Positions 14,660-22,667 of a stretch of 34,851 nucleotides of DNA are shown one piece after another. Under the pieces are notes generated by a model. That model was not told the DNA's origin. It was given only the letters and a program-made list of their open reading frames with translations, and did no database searches. This stretch comes from an uncultured Bacteroidota bacterium (GTDB taxonomy: Bacteria > Bacteroidota > Bacteroidia > Chitinophagales > Saprospiraceae). Both the position numbers and the translations under genes were made by a program. Each line of letters begins with the position of its first letter. Position 1 is the first letter of the stretch. The stretch lies in NCBI GenBank assembly GCA_937861115.1, contig CALMBD010000116.1, positions 1 through 34,851 on the forward strand, given 5' to 3'.

Positions 14660-16555
14660 ATGAAGTTGGCAAATAATATGTGGGCTGTGCTCCGCTTTCC
14701 ATTGCAGTTGTTATTATTCTGGCTGCTCTTCTTTGCGGGCTTCAGGTTGTGGTTTATACTTTGGTTCTACCAGGAATGGCCGGCACGGGAACCCTCCGCA
14801 GTATGGAAAAGTTTTTGGCATGCCCTGCCTCTTGATCTGAGCATGGCGGGGTATTTTCTGATTATTCCGGTGCTGGTCTGGTTTGCCGGGTTGGCGCTGC
14901 CATTACCATACCAGGCATACGCTGAAAAACTGATCACCGTTTTTAATGCGATGTTGATCGGCCTGATGGTCCTCGTATTCGGATCCAATATCTTTGTTTA
15001 TGAGGAATGGCATACCCTGCTGAACAATCGCGCGCTGGCGTATCTCAGTACGCCTTGGGTGTTGTTTGATTCGATGTCGGTGTTGCTTAAAATCGCTTCG
15101 GTGCTGTTATCGCTGGTGTTGATCTGGTCGACGTGGCGCATGTACAGGCGCATGACCGGTACCCGTTTGTATGGTTCAGACTTGTCTCGCTGGAGTTATT
15201 CTGTGCTTCCGGTGCTGTCGGGCGCAATTTTTCTGGCGATACGCGGCGGATTGGGCGTGATGCCCATCAACGAAAGTGCCGTTTATTTTTCTCCGCATCT
15301 TTTTTGCAACCACGCTGCTACAAATACAGCCTGGAATCTTTTCCACAGCCTGGTAGAAACACGCTCCACGGAAAACCACTACCGTTTCATGGACGATGCC
15401 CTTGCTCAGGAAAAGGTAGAAAACCTGTTTTCGGCGGCCAAGGCCGGTCAGCAGGGCGCTCCCGTAATATTGAATCCATCCAACGGAAGCAAGTTCAATG
15501 TTGTATTTATCGTCATGGAAAGTATGACGGCGCAGTTGGTGGAAGAACTTGGCGGCGAACCCGGTGTGTGCCCCAACCTGAGCCGTTTAATGCGGGAAGG
15601 TGTACTGTTTGAAAATATTTACGGGAGTGGTTACCGAACCGATCAGGGGTTGATATCCATACTGGCAGGCTACCCGGCCCAACCGGACCAGTCCATTGTT
15701 TTGTTGTCGGACAAGGCGGAAAAACTGCCCTCCATTCCGAAAACGTTGAGTGGCGCAGGTTATGCCACCGCCTTTTTTTACGGTGGTGAACTGACTTTTG
15801 CCAACATTGGCCAGTGGCTCACGGCGGAACGCTTTGAAAAAATATACTCGGACAAGGACTTCGCAGCAAGCGAAAAGACCCAGCGTTGGGGAGTCGACGA
15901 TAAAATAATGCTCCAACGCGCTATTAAAGAAACCGGCGGCCTGCCTCAACCTTTCTTTACAACGCTGATGACCCTCAGCCTGCATCCCCCTTATGATGTG
16001 CCTTACAAAAGCAAATGGTCCGGGCTGGAGGAAAGAGAACGGTGTCTGAATGCCGCCGCTTTCGCCGATTATGCGATCGGCACCTTTTTCCAGGAGGCGG
16101 AACAACAGGCATGGTATCGCAATACCCTGTTTCTGCTGGTTGCCGATCACGGCTCGTCCAATCCGGGACGGCTGGGACTGGATAACCCGAAGGCGCGGCA
16201 TATCCCGCTGATTCTATTCGGCCAGCCCATCGCCGAAGCCTGGAAAGGCCGGCATGTCAAAGCCGTCGGCAACCACCACGATATTCCTGCCACTATCTTG
16301 CCCTTGCTGGGCTACCCGGCGGAGGAATTTGAATGGAGTCGCAACCTCTTGCTTCAAAATCCCAATGGGTCCGATCCGGGCTTTGCCTATTACACCAACG
16401 AAAGCGGGCTCGGCTGGGTTATCGAAGATGCCAGGGCCTTTTATTCATTCGGCAACGGGCGTTGGGAAGACTGGGAAGGAAATATGGATCCGGAACGCTA
16501 TCTGGAAGCGAAGGCCTACCTGCAAACATTTTACAACGATTTCCTGAAAAAATAA
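14660..16555 (+). CDS. LtaS-like membrane sulfatase-fold phosphotransferase
   Basis: A 631-residue inner-membrane protein with about five N-terminal transmembrane helices (within residues 5-200) and a large periplasmic alkaline phosphatase/sulfatase domain. Metal and catalytic positions can be placed: Glu287 in VMESM, the nucleophile Thr327 in GYRTDQG, and Asp496-His497 in ADHGSSNPG. This is the layout of lipoteichoic-acid synthase/OpgB-type enzymes, which move phosphoglycerol from phosphatidylglycerol to an acceptor. Gram-negatives lack lipoteichoic acid, so the acceptor here is unknown: a periplasmic glycan, a lipid or a surface polymer are options. The start gives a short polar lead into the first helix. 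The gene is convergent with the VOC gene and ends at a strong hairpin. Confidence 0.87.
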   Translation: MKLANNMWAVLRFPLQLLLFWLLFFAGFRLWFILWFYQEWPAREPSAVWKSFWHALPLDLSMAGYFLIIPVLVWFAGLALPLPYQAYAEKLITVFNAMLIGLMVLVFGSNIFVYEEWHTLLNNRALAYLSTPWVLFDSMSVLLKIASVLLSLVLIWSTWRMYRRMTGTRLYGSDLSRWSYSVLPVLSGAIFLAIRGGLGVMPINESAVYFSPHLFCNHAATNTAWNLFHSLVETRSTENHYRFMDDALAQEKVENLFSAAKAGQQGAPVILNPSNGSKFNVVFIVMESMTAQLVEELGGEPGVCPNLSRLMREGVLFENIYGSGYRTDQGLISILAGYPAQPDQSIVLLSDKAEKLPSIPKTLSGAGYATAFFYGGELTFANIGQWLTAERFEKIYSDKDFAASEKTQRWGVDDKIMLQRAIKETGGLPQPFFTTLMTLSLHPPYDVPYKSKWSGLEERERCLNAAAFADYAIGTFFQEAEQQAWYRNTLFLLVADHGSSNPGRLGLDNPKARHIPLILFGQPIAEAWKGRHVKAVGNHHDIPATILPLLGYPAEEFEWSRNLLLQNPNGSDPGFAYYTNESGLGWVIEDARAFYSFGNGRWEDWEGNMDPERYLEAKAYLQTFYNDFLKK

Positions 16556-16616
16556 GCAGTTGTTTGAAGTGTTCCGGCGGTTCTTGTTAACCCCGACAGA
16601 ATACTCAAACAACTGC
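16547..16616 (-). terminator. Strong hairpin with T-tract; intrinsic terminator for the VOC gene, perhaps bidirectional
   Basis: Arms GCAGTTGTTTGA (16556-16567) and TCAAACAACTGC (16605-16616) are perfect 12-bp complements. Inside them a second paired section (GTGTTC with GAATAC, one G-U pair) and an inner GGTT/AACC stem extend the structure. On the minus strand the hairpin is followed by TTATTTTTT, the mark of a Rho-independent terminator for the gene at 17061-16675. The T-tract overlaps the last codons of the convergent LtaS-like gene. On the plus strand the hairpin is intact but has no T-tract. Confidence 0.8.
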
Positions 16617-16674
16617 AGCATACCTGATGGTTACCGGTCGACAGAATGGCCTCGCGGTAATCTGCAAACCCCGG

Positions 16675-17061
16675 TTATCCCATAGAGTAGAGTCCGACTA
16701 CATTGCCTTCCGTGTCGTTGAAAAAGGCAAAGTGCCCCATGTTTTCCCCGATAGGCGTCTTGGGCAGCAGTTGTTTCCCGCCGGCGGCTTCGACCCGACC
16801 CAGTACAGCATTCAGATCGGCGCCACCATTCAGGTATACCTTGGGACCGTTATGCCCCGAGGGCTTGTAGCCTTCACCGTGGCAAATTGCGCCGCCGATG
16901 CCTCCTCCGTCACGGTCATGCAACAGGATACCCATCCTGATGGTATCCATTTGCATTTCCGGCATTTCATAGTCGAAAATAGTCTGGTAAAACGTTTTTG
17001 CGCGTTCGAAATCGATGACAGGGATCTCGAACCAACTGATACTGTTTTTGGCAAATTCCAT
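16675..17061 (-). CDS. VOC (glyoxalase/bleomycin-resistance fold) family protein
   Basis: A 128-residue cytosolic protein of typical single-chain VOC length. It has two beta-alpha-beta-beta-beta halves: WFEIPVIDFERAKTFYQTIF at the start, and YLNGGADLNAVLGRVEAAGG leading to GHFAFFNDTEGNVVGLYS at the end. The closing FxDTEGNxxGL motif is characteristic. Members bind a metal and act as dioxygenases, isomerases or resistance proteins, or are non-catalytic; the substrate cannot be read here. Some metal positions expected of a glyoxalase I are not obvious. The gene is transcribed from a perfect -7 box at 17119-17112, divergent from the esterase pair, and ends at the hairpin at 16556-16616. Confidence 0.85.
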   Translation of the reverse strand: MEFAKNSISWFEIPVIDFERAKTFYQTIFDYEMPEMQMDTIRMGILLHDRDGGGIGGAICHGEGYKPSGHNGPKVYLNGGADLNAVLGRVEAAGGKQLLPKTPIGENMGHFAFFNDTEGNVVGLYSMG

Positions 17062-17111
17062 AGCTTAATATGAAAATTGGTGAGAAAATAAGGTGAAATA
17101 ACAAGTTGTTG

Positions 17112-17119
17112 CAAATGTA
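17112..17119 (-). promoter_or_regulatory. Consensus -7 promoter box for the VOC gene
   Basis: On the minus strand this reads TACATTTG, a perfect match to the Bacteroidota -7 consensus TAnnTTTG, about 50 bp upstream of the VOC start codon. No TTG lies at the usual 19-bp spacing; the nearest is 25 bp away. The identical octamer is used on the other strand at 17179-17186 for the esterase gene. Confidence 0.55.
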
Positions 17120-17154
17120 AAATTGTTTTTGTTTTAAATGAAAACAAATTGTTT
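17120..17154. repeat. Two direct copies of AAATTGTTT between divergent promoters
   Basis: AAATTGTTT occurs at 17120-17128 and 17146-17154, 26 bp apart start to start, between the two divergent -7 boxes. The region is very A/T-rich, which raises the chance of coincidence, but the placement would suit a regulator-binding site shared by the VOC and esterase genes. Confidence 0.3.
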
Positions 17155-17178
17155 ATTTTTATGTGAGGATTCTTTTTC

Positions 17179-17186
17179 TACATTTG
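17179..17186 (+). promoter_or_regulatory. Consensus -7 promoter box for the esterase pair
   Basis: TACATTTG matches TAnnTTTG exactly. Transcription would begin around 17193, about 14 nt before ATG 17207. This excludes the upstream in-frame ATG at 17138 as the start of the esterase. The -33 region is T-rich without a clear TTG. Confidence 0.6.
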
Positions 17187-17206
17187 CCGGTAAACTATCA
17201 TTCAAG

Positions 17207-17938
17207 ATGAATCGAGAAATCCACAACTGGTTCAGCCCGCGCCTGAACAAAAACATGGAAATTGCCATGTACGGCCATTTTGGTTTTGCATTGTTGTTAC
17301 TGCCGACGGCAGCAGCGGACTATCTGGAATATGAGCGCTTTCACCTTATTTCTACCCTCGAACCTTATATCGATGCGGGTAAAGTGAAGGTTTTTTCTAT
17401 CAACAGTATCAATTCCGAGGCATGGCTCAACAACAGGATGCATCCGCGGCATAAAGCCATCAGGCATCAGCAATTCAATGCCTATGTCGAAAACGAGGTG
17501 ATTCCTTTTATCAAAATGCACACCAGCGACAATACACCGATCTATACTAGCGGTGCGTCGCTCGGCGCCCTGCATTCCGCCAACTTGTTTTTCCGCCGGC
17601 CGGATCTGATCAACGGCACTATCGCCATGTCAGGGGTATACGATCTGACCGACTACACGAAGGGCTATTACGATGAGGATGTATACTTCAACTCCCCCTG
17701 TCACTACCTGCCCAATCTGAACGACGATCGCACGCTTTTGATGCTGCGCAACAGCGGCCATATCCATATCATGACCGGCTCCGGCGACTACGAAGCCCCG
17801 GATGCATCGCGCAACCTGTCGCACATCCTGACCTCGAAAGGCATTCCGCACGACCTGGATATATGGGGTGGCGACATGCGCCACGACTGGCCGACCTGGA
17901 GAGCCATGTTGCCTTATGTGATCGATCAAAAGTTTTAG
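17207..17938 (+). CDS. Cytosolic alpha/beta-hydrolase, putative esterase
   Basis: A 243-residue protein of the putative esterase (EstD-like) branch of alpha/beta hydrolases. The nucleophile elbow is SGASLGALHS. An Asp candidate lies in MTGSGDYEAPD and the His in GGDMRHDWPTW, giving a plausible complete triad. There is no signal peptide. The frame is open from 17138, but the consensus -7 box at 17179-17186 lies inside that extension, so ATG 17207 is the likely start. Substrate is unknown; relatives hydrolyse short acyl or feruloyl esters. The next gene, also an esterase but exported, starts 38 bp downstream in the same direction, suggesting a two-gene operon acting on related substrates inside and outside the cytosol (inference). 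Confidence 0.82.
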   Translation: MNREIHNWFSPRLNKNMEIAMYGHFGFALLLLPTAAADYLEYERFHLISTLEPYIDAGKVKVFSINSINSEAWLNNRMHPRHKAIRHQQFNAYVENEVIPFIKMHTSDNTPIYTSGASLGALHSANLFFRRPDLINGTIAMSGVYDLTDYTKGYYDEDVYFNSPCHYLPNLNDDRTLLMLRNSGHIHIMTGSGDYEAPDASRNLSHILTSKGIPHDLDIWGGDMRHDWPTWRAMLPYVIDQKF

Positions 17939-17976
17939 TGCCTGCACATCCGGTAACAGAGATAGGGCTTGACCAG

Positions 17977-18795
17977 ATGCGATATATCTTTTTCGTTATC
18001 AGCATATTAATGGCGATAACTTCTGCTCGTGCGGGGCATGTGGACAGCGTGGAAATATTCAGCCCTTCCATGCGCAAAAACATTAAATGCCTCGTCATCA
18101 AACCGGATCGTTATACCATCACAGGCGATCCTTATCCGGTGCTTTATCTGCTGCACGGATGGAGCGGCAACTTTGCCGGGTGGCTGGGCAGTGCGCCGCA
18201 ACTCCTGCGGCATGCCGACACGTATGGTATGATCATCGTTTGTCCTGATGGCGGATACGACAGCTGGTACCTCGACAGTCCGGTAGATTCTTCCGTGCGC
18301 TACGAAACACATATCGCGCTTGAAGTAGTGCAGTATGTAGACTATTATTATCACACCCGGCGAGAAAGCAGCGGGCGCGCTATTGCCGGATTGAGCATGG
18401 GCGGGCATGGCGCCATGTTTCTGGCGATACGCCACCCGGATGTATTCGGGGCGGCCGGAAGTATGGCCGGAGGACTTGATTTGAGCGCCTGGAGAAAAAA
18501 CGACTGGGACCTGAAGGGAGTATTGGGCGACCCTGATTCGCATTGGCAAAACTGGCTGGATTATTCTGTAGTGAACCTCGCGCCTTTGTTGAAGGGCAGC
18601 AAACTGGCTATTATCATCGATTGCGGCACCGGCGATTTTTTCCTTCCCGCGAACCGGGAGATGCATCGAAAACTATCGGAACTCAAAATACCGCACGAGT
18701 ACACGGAGCGACCGGGCTTGCACGACGGCAATTACTGGGGCAGTGCGATTGATTTTCAGGTCGTTTATTTTGATAAATTCTTCAGGCGACCCTGA
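17977..18795 (+). CDS. Exported esterase of the putative esterase / CE1 type
   Basis: A 272-residue alpha/beta-hydrolase. The signal peptide ends around residue 19 (ARA before Gly). The protein shows the EstA/feruloyl-esterase pattern: VLYLLHGWSGNFAGW for the oxyanion region, GLSMGGHGAM with the nucleophile Ser, DCGTGDFF with the Asp, and GLHDGNYW with the His. Secreted relatives de-acylate polysaccharides, short lipids or S-formylglutathione-like esters; the export signal argues for an extracytoplasmic ester. The frame is open from 17863, inside the previous gene, but ATG 17977 starts the signal peptide and lies beyond that gene's stop. Its last 14 bp overlap the end of the convergent FAD oxidoreductase gene. 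Confidence 0.87.
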   Translation: MRYIFFVISILMAITSARAGHVDSVEIFSPSMRKNIKCLVIKPDRYTITGDPYPVLYLLHGWSGNFAGWLGSAPQLLRHADTYGMIIVCPDGGYDSWYLDSPVDSSVRYETHIALEVVQYVDYYYHTRRESSGRAIAGLSMGGHGAMFLAIRHPDVFGAAGSMAGGLDLSAWRKNDWDLKGVLGDPDSHWQNWLDYSVVNLAPLLKGSKLAIIIDCGTGDFFLPANREMHRKLSELKIPHEYTERPGLHDGNYWGSAIDFQVVYFDKFFRRP

Positions 18796-19816
18796 CGCGT
18801 CTTATATCCACTTCAGGGTCAAGCGCTTCACCCCTGATCAGGTAATCGCAGAAGTGTGCTGCCCAGAATGGCGCCAGCAAAGCGCCTTTCGTACCCATTC
18901 CGTTGAAAATAAATACTTTGCTGTTAACCTTGCTTTGGCCCAACAATGGGCGCCTGTCTTTCACCGTTGGGCGCACACCGGCAAGATGATCAACAATTTC
19001 AAAGGGTACAGCCAGCATTTCGTGTAAATGACGGAGTATGTACTCCCTTTCGCCTGCGCTCGGCTCCAAATCAGGGTAGTGCCACTGGTACGAGCCTCCG
19101 GCCCAAAACAGATTCCTGCCATACGGAACCAGTGTCATGGTTTTTTTGAGCATTTTGTCCAGAACAGCATCGGGTGATTCGGTCAGCCGGATCAGCAATG
19201 CCTCTCCTTTTGCGATCTGCCAGGGCAGGTCAGGGAAATAGGGGTTTTCGACGCCCCGGAATCCTTCACAACATACGATTGCATCGTAAGCGGCCGACAA
19301 TTTTTCAATTTCCGGATAATCTATGATTTTATCGCTGAATAAGCCTTCCTGCTGTGCCCATTTGCGCCAGGCATCCAGCAGCAAATCAAAATGTACCCTG
19401 GCAGCCTTTTTTATCAGGCCGATATGAAAACCGGGCTTGATATAAGGCGCCCAACTGCCGGCACTCTGTGTTTCCGCCATGTGATCGGCATAATCGTCGA
19501 GGGCGCAGCGTGTCGACCAGTTGTTGGCTTCTTCCGCCGAGCCTAGCAGGCGAAGCATGGGTTGTTCTGTCCAGATGGAAATACCGAGTGATGTGCCGAT
19601 GGACCGGTAGGTGGATTCGGCAGTTCGGTAAAACTCGTCGTAGCGCCACGATTTTACAAAGCGCTTTCCTGTGATTGGATTGAGAATACCGGCTGCAACG
19701 GTCGACGACCCGCCGGGTAGCCCTGCGTCAACGATGTGTACCTGCGCGCCACGGTGGTGCAAGGTCCACGCCAGCATGCCACCGGCAATACCCTGACCGA
19801 CCACAAGTATTTTCAT
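18782..19816 (-). CDS. FAD-dependent oxidoreductase of the DAO (D-amino-acid oxidase / glycine oxidase) family
   Basis: A 344-residue flavoprotein. The N-terminus is a Rossmann fold with ILVVGQGIAGGMLAW (GxGxxG), followed by the acidic end of strand two (HIVDAG) and GGSSTVAAGILNP, a phosphate- and flavin-contacting stretch typical of DAO proteins. The C-terminal FAD segment is GVRPTVKDRRPLLG and FIFNGMGTKGALLAP. Members oxidise amine groups of amino acids such as glycine or sarcosine; the closest relatives in Bacteroidota are unassigned, and there is no thiamine-gene context to call it ThiO. The stop overlaps the tail of the convergent esterase gene. The proline-rich protein gene lies 14 bp upstream in the same direction, suggesting cotranscription. 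Confidence 0.85.
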   Translation of the reverse strand: MKILVVGQGIAGGMLAWTLHHRGAQVHIVDAGLPGGSSTVAAGILNPITGKRFVKSWRYDEFYRTAESTYRSIGTSLGISIWTEQPMLRLLGSAEEANNWSTRCALDDYADHMAETQSAGSWAPYIKPGFHIGLIKKAARVHFDLLLDAWRKWAQQEGLFSDKIIDYPEIEKLSAAYDAIVCCEGFRGVENPYFPDLPWQIAKGEALLIRLTESPDAVLDKMLKKTMTLVPYGRNLFWAGGSYQWHYPDLEPSAGEREYILRHLHEMLAVPFEIVDHLAGVRPTVKDRRPLLGQSKVNSKVFIFNGMGTKGALLAPFWAAHFCDYLIRGEALDPEVDIRRVRVA

Positions 19817-19830
19817 GCAACCAGGCTGCT

Positions 19831-20526
19831 TTATTTGTACCGCCGGCGTACCAGTTTAATAAACTTCTTGGCCTCATCGACGCGTTTCTTGTCCAGCCAA
19901 ACGTATCGTTCAACGCAGTTCGCCAGGAGGTATTCCTTGGCCTGGTCGAAGTGGGAAAAGCCGTTCAATGCGCCAATGGCGGCTTCGAAAGCCTTGCCAT
20001 CGCCGGCAAAAAGTTCGCGTGTGAGCAAAAGCCGGTCATTCAGTGCGATTGCCTTTTTCAGGTCGGCCACAGGTTGCTCGGCCAGTTTTTCCGATAATTC
20101 CTTTGCCTGTTTCTCTTCGAATAGCATTTCTGCATCGGACAAGTTGACTTCAGGCGCCTTCAGCCGTGTTGGCGGAACAACATGTATCTTTTCCTCCACG
20201 ACAGGTGGAGGCGGAGGTGGCGGCGGCGGCGCCGAAGGGGGAAGCGGGTCCTGTGGCGGCGGTTCCGGTACAGCAGGCGGCGACGGAGGGCCCGGGACGG
20301 CAGGCGGCGGTGGGTCGGGCGTGACAGGCCGGTGGGAGGCAGTCTTGCGCGCCGGCGCTTCGGGCCGTGCCGATACCTCATCGGAAAGCAAGGCGTCGTA
20401 CAATTCCCGTACATATGAAGCCATGATATCGACGTCAATACGTACGATCGTATCCGGGTCTTTGCTCATACGTGCAAATTCGCGGTTGAGCTTATCAAGA
20501 TAAATTTTCGCTTTCAGCAGATCCAT
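19831..20526 (-). CDS. Cytosolic protein with proline-rich linker and conserved helical C-terminal domain
   Basis: A 231-residue protein in three parts. Residues 1-50 are helical ([20 protein letters not shown]). Residues about 52-112 are a proline-rich linker with nine consecutive Pro after SA, encoded by GC-rich triplets around 20205-20232. From about residue 140 a helical domain follows with [29 protein letters not shown] and [10 protein letters not shown]. That C-terminal pattern recurs in Bacteroidota proteins of unknown function, to my recollection. There is no signal peptide or membrane segment. The nine-Pro run implies dependence on elongation factor P for translation. The gene is divergent from tdk and sits 14 bp upstream of the FAD oxidoreductase gene. 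Confidence 0.75.
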   Translation of the reverse strand: MDLLKAKIYLDKLNREFARMSKDPDTIVRIDVDIMASYVRELYDALLSDEVSARPEAPARKTASHRPVTPDPPPPAVPGPPSPPAVPEPPPQDPLPPSAPPPPPPPPPVVEEKIHVVPPTRLKAPEVNLSDAEMLFEEKQAKELSEKLAEQPVADLKKAIALNDRLLLTRELFAGDGKAFEAAIGALNGFSHFDQAKEYLLANCVERYVWLDKKRVDEAKKFIKLVRRRYK

Positions 20527-20629
20527 TTTATGGCGGGTTTACGGTTGTGCCTATTTTCACCGGCGAATTTCAAAAAATATATCTGATCTAACCCTAATTA
20601 TTCTTCCATTTCCATCAATCTGTACGAAA

Positions 20630-21214
20630 ATGTTTCTTGAACCATATGTAAAAGGCCGGCGATCGGGCTGGATTGAAGTGATTTGCGGCTGCATGTTTTC
20701 CGGCAAAACAGAAGAACTGATCCGTCGCCTGAAACGCGCCAAAATCGCCGGGATGAAAGTCGAAGTGTTCAAACCGAAGGTTGATACCCGTTACGATGAA
20801 ACGGCCATTGTTTCGCACGATACGTCCTCTGTTCTGGCCCAACCCCTCGAACGCGCATCCAAAATGCTGCAGATAAGTGCCGATACAGTGGTTGTAGGCA
20901 TTGACGAAGCCCAATTTTTCGATGCTGAACTGCCTGAAATATGTGCCCAACTGGCCCTCCGCGGGGTGCGGGTCATCGCGGCAGGCCTCGACATGGATTA
21001 TCGCGGTGTTCCGTTCGGGCCGATGCCCCAACTGCTGGCGACCGCCGAATATGTGACAAAAGTGCATGCCATTTGTGTTCATTGCGGCAATCTTGCCACA
21101 CATTCCTACCGGTTGGCAGACGGAGAGTCTGTATTATTACTCGGCGAAAAAGAACATTATGAACCCAGATGCCGTTCCTGTTATCAGATGGGTAATATTC
21201 TGCGCCTGAAATAG
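20630..21214 (+). CDS. tdk: Thymidine kinase (type II, zinc-binding)
   Basis: A 194-residue cytosolic salvage enzyme that phosphorylates thymidine with ATP. The P-loop is GCMFSGKT at residues 20-27. The catalytic Glu is probably E93 in [10 protein letters not shown]. The lasso region with the structural zinc site uses ICVHCGN and RCRSC. Length and motif spacing fit type II thymidine kinases. The start at 20630 leaves a short N-terminal arm, as is common. It is divergent from the proline-rich protein gene (103 bp between starts) and followed 74 bp later by a small protein gene that has its own promoter-like sequence. Confidence 0.96.
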   Translation: MFLEPYVKGRRSGWIEVICGCMFSGKTEELIRRLKRAKIAGMKVEVFKPKVDTRYDETAIVSHDTSSVLAQPLERASKMLQISADTVVVGIDEAQFFDAELPEICAQLALRGVRVIAAGLDMDYRGVPFGPMPQLLATAEYVTKVHAICVHCGNLATHSYRLADGESVLLLGEKEHYEPRCRSCYQMGNILRLK

Positions 21215-21244
21215 CTGACATTCTCCCGTACCGGGATATTTTTG
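21215..21244 (+). promoter_or_regulatory. Candidate promoter for the 168-residue protein gene
   Basis: CTG (21215-21217), a 19-bp spacer, then TATTTTTG (21237-21244): the -7 box is a perfect TAnnTTTG and the -33 element differs from TTG by one base at the canonical 19-bp distance. It begins immediately after the tdk stop codon. A small hairpin, CCCG-TAC-CGGG, sits in the spacer. Confidence 0.6.
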
Positions 21245-21288
21245 CCGCAAATCTTGAACCCTTACGTGCACCATTTTAATTTTTCATC

Positions 21289-21795
21289 ATGTGGACCATG
21301 CTTGACGGATTCCAAAACCTTACAAAAAGCGAAATTGACAGCCTGGTAGAGGCCCCTGCACTTATAACCATCCTGATCGGAGCTGCCGACGGTGAACTTG
21401 ATCCTGAAGAACGCAAATGGACGGAAAGACTGCTCCGAACCCGTACATATAACCGTCCGAAAGAACTCAATGAATATTACCGGGTCGTGTTGCAGGATTT
21501 TTGGGACAAGGTTCAGGCCTTTATGGCCTCGCTGCCAGTAGACCCAACCGATCGCAACGAAGCGATTTCTGCCAGACTGGAAAAGCTAAATCCTGTACTT
21601 GCCAAACTGGAGGTCGACCTGGCCTCGGATCTATACCAGGGTTTTATCGGACTTGCCGAAGAAACGGCAAAGGCTTCGGGCGGCTTTTTGCGGATGGGTG
21701 CGATCAGCGCAGTAGAAAGCAAATGGGTAAACCTGCCGATGCTTGAGCCAATCCAACATGAACACGAAGGTGAAGAGGTTGATTCGGAAGATTGA
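21289..21795 (+). CDS. Small cytosolic protein of unknown function, possibly TerB-like
   Basis: A 168-residue acidic, mostly helical protein without signal peptide. The segment ALITILIGAADGELDPEERK resembles the helix-loop-helix metal-binding motif of TerB-like proteins, with DG followed by a conserved Glu; this is only a local resemblance. The middle (LEKLNPVLAKLEVDLASDLY) is helical and the tail is very acidic (EHEGEEVDSED). It has a good promoter match immediately upstream and a stop 11 bp from the stop of the convergent folP gene. Function is unknown; a stress or metal-linked role would be speculation. Confidence 0.6.
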   Translation: MWTMLDGFQNLTKSEIDSLVEAPALITILIGAADGELDPEERKWTERLLRTRTYNRPKELNEYYRVVLQDFWDKVQAFMASLPVDPTDRNEAISARLEKLNPVLAKLEVDLASDLYQGFIGLAEETAKASGGFLRMGAISAVESKWVNLPMLEPIQHEHEGEEVDSED

Positions 21796-21806
21796 TTCTT
21801 GTCGTT

Positions 21807-22667
21807 TTAACTCCTGCGCTTTACCTTTTCTGACATCTGCCACAAGCGAATAGTCTCGATGGCCTCGCGTACGTCATGCACGCGTAGAATTTTTGCGCCT
21901 TGCTGCAAGGCCAGCATATTCAGGGCCGTCGTACCGTTCAGGGCATCGGAAGGCGCTACGTTCAGTACCCGGCATATCATGGATTTTCTCGAAATGCCGG
22001 CTAGCACAGGCATGCCTAGTACCTGTGAAAAGACGTGCATGTTATTCAACAGGAGATAGTTGTGCGCTACCGTTTTGCCGAATCCAAATCCAGGGTCAAG
22101 CACGATATCTTTAATGCCAAGGGCATGCAATTTTGTGGTTTCCTGAATAAAAAAATCAAGGACTTCTGTCACCACATCATCGTATTCCGGATGTTTCTGC
22201 ATGGTGCCGGGCGTGCCCTGCATGTGCATCAGCACATAGGGAACATCCAGACCCGCCACTGTTTTGTACATATCCGAATCCAGGCGACCGGCAGAAATGT
22301 CGTTGACCAGAGATGCACCGGCATCGACCGCCGCTTTGGCCACTCTTGTCCGCCAGGTATCTACCGATAAAAGCGCTTGCGGATATTGCTTCAGAATTGC
22401 CGTTATGAGGGGCACTACCCGTTTCATCTCTTCCTGTTCCGGCACTTCCTTTGCCCCCGGCCTTGTCGAGGCGCCGCCGATATCGAGGATTGTAGCCCCT
22501 TGTCGCAGCATTTCACCGGCGCGTTGTACCACCGCTTCTTCACTTTGATAAAGACCTCCGTCGTAAAAAGAGTCTGGGGTGGCGTTCAGAATACCCATTA
22601 CAACAGGAGTATCGAGTTCCAGGAGTCGATCGTGGCAGCGCAGGGTATGACGATGGGTGTTATTCAT
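21807..22667 (-). CDS. folP: Dihydropteroate synthase
   Basis: A 286-residue TIM-barrel enzyme of folate synthesis that joins p-aminobenzoate to 6-hydroxymethyl-dihydropterin pyrophosphate. The first signature is VMGILNATPDSFYDGG (Asn28 onward) and the second ILDIGGASTRPGA (around residue 60). Further conserved pieces are LVNDISAG, YVLMHMQGTPGTMQ, DIVLDPGFGFGKT and GISRKSMI. Length is typical. The ATG begins in the base right after the TAG stop of the cytochrome gene upstream, so translation is probably coupled. It is the third gene of a tightly packed operon whose first two members are unrelated to folate by known function. Confidence 0.96.
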   Translation of the reverse strand: MNNTHRHTLRCHDRLLELDTPVVMGILNATPDSFYDGGLYQSEEAVVQRAGEMLRQGATILDIGGASTRPGAKEVPEQEEMKRVVPLITAILKQYPQALLSVDTWRTRVAKAAVDAGASLVNDISAGRLDSDMYKTVAGLDVPYVLMHMQGTPGTMQKHPEYDDVVTEVLDFFIQETTKLHALGIKDIVLDPGFGFGKTVAHNYLLLNNMHVFSQVLGMPVLAGISRKSMICRVLNVAPSDALNGTTALNMLALQQGAKILRVHDVREAIETIRLWQMSEKVKRRS

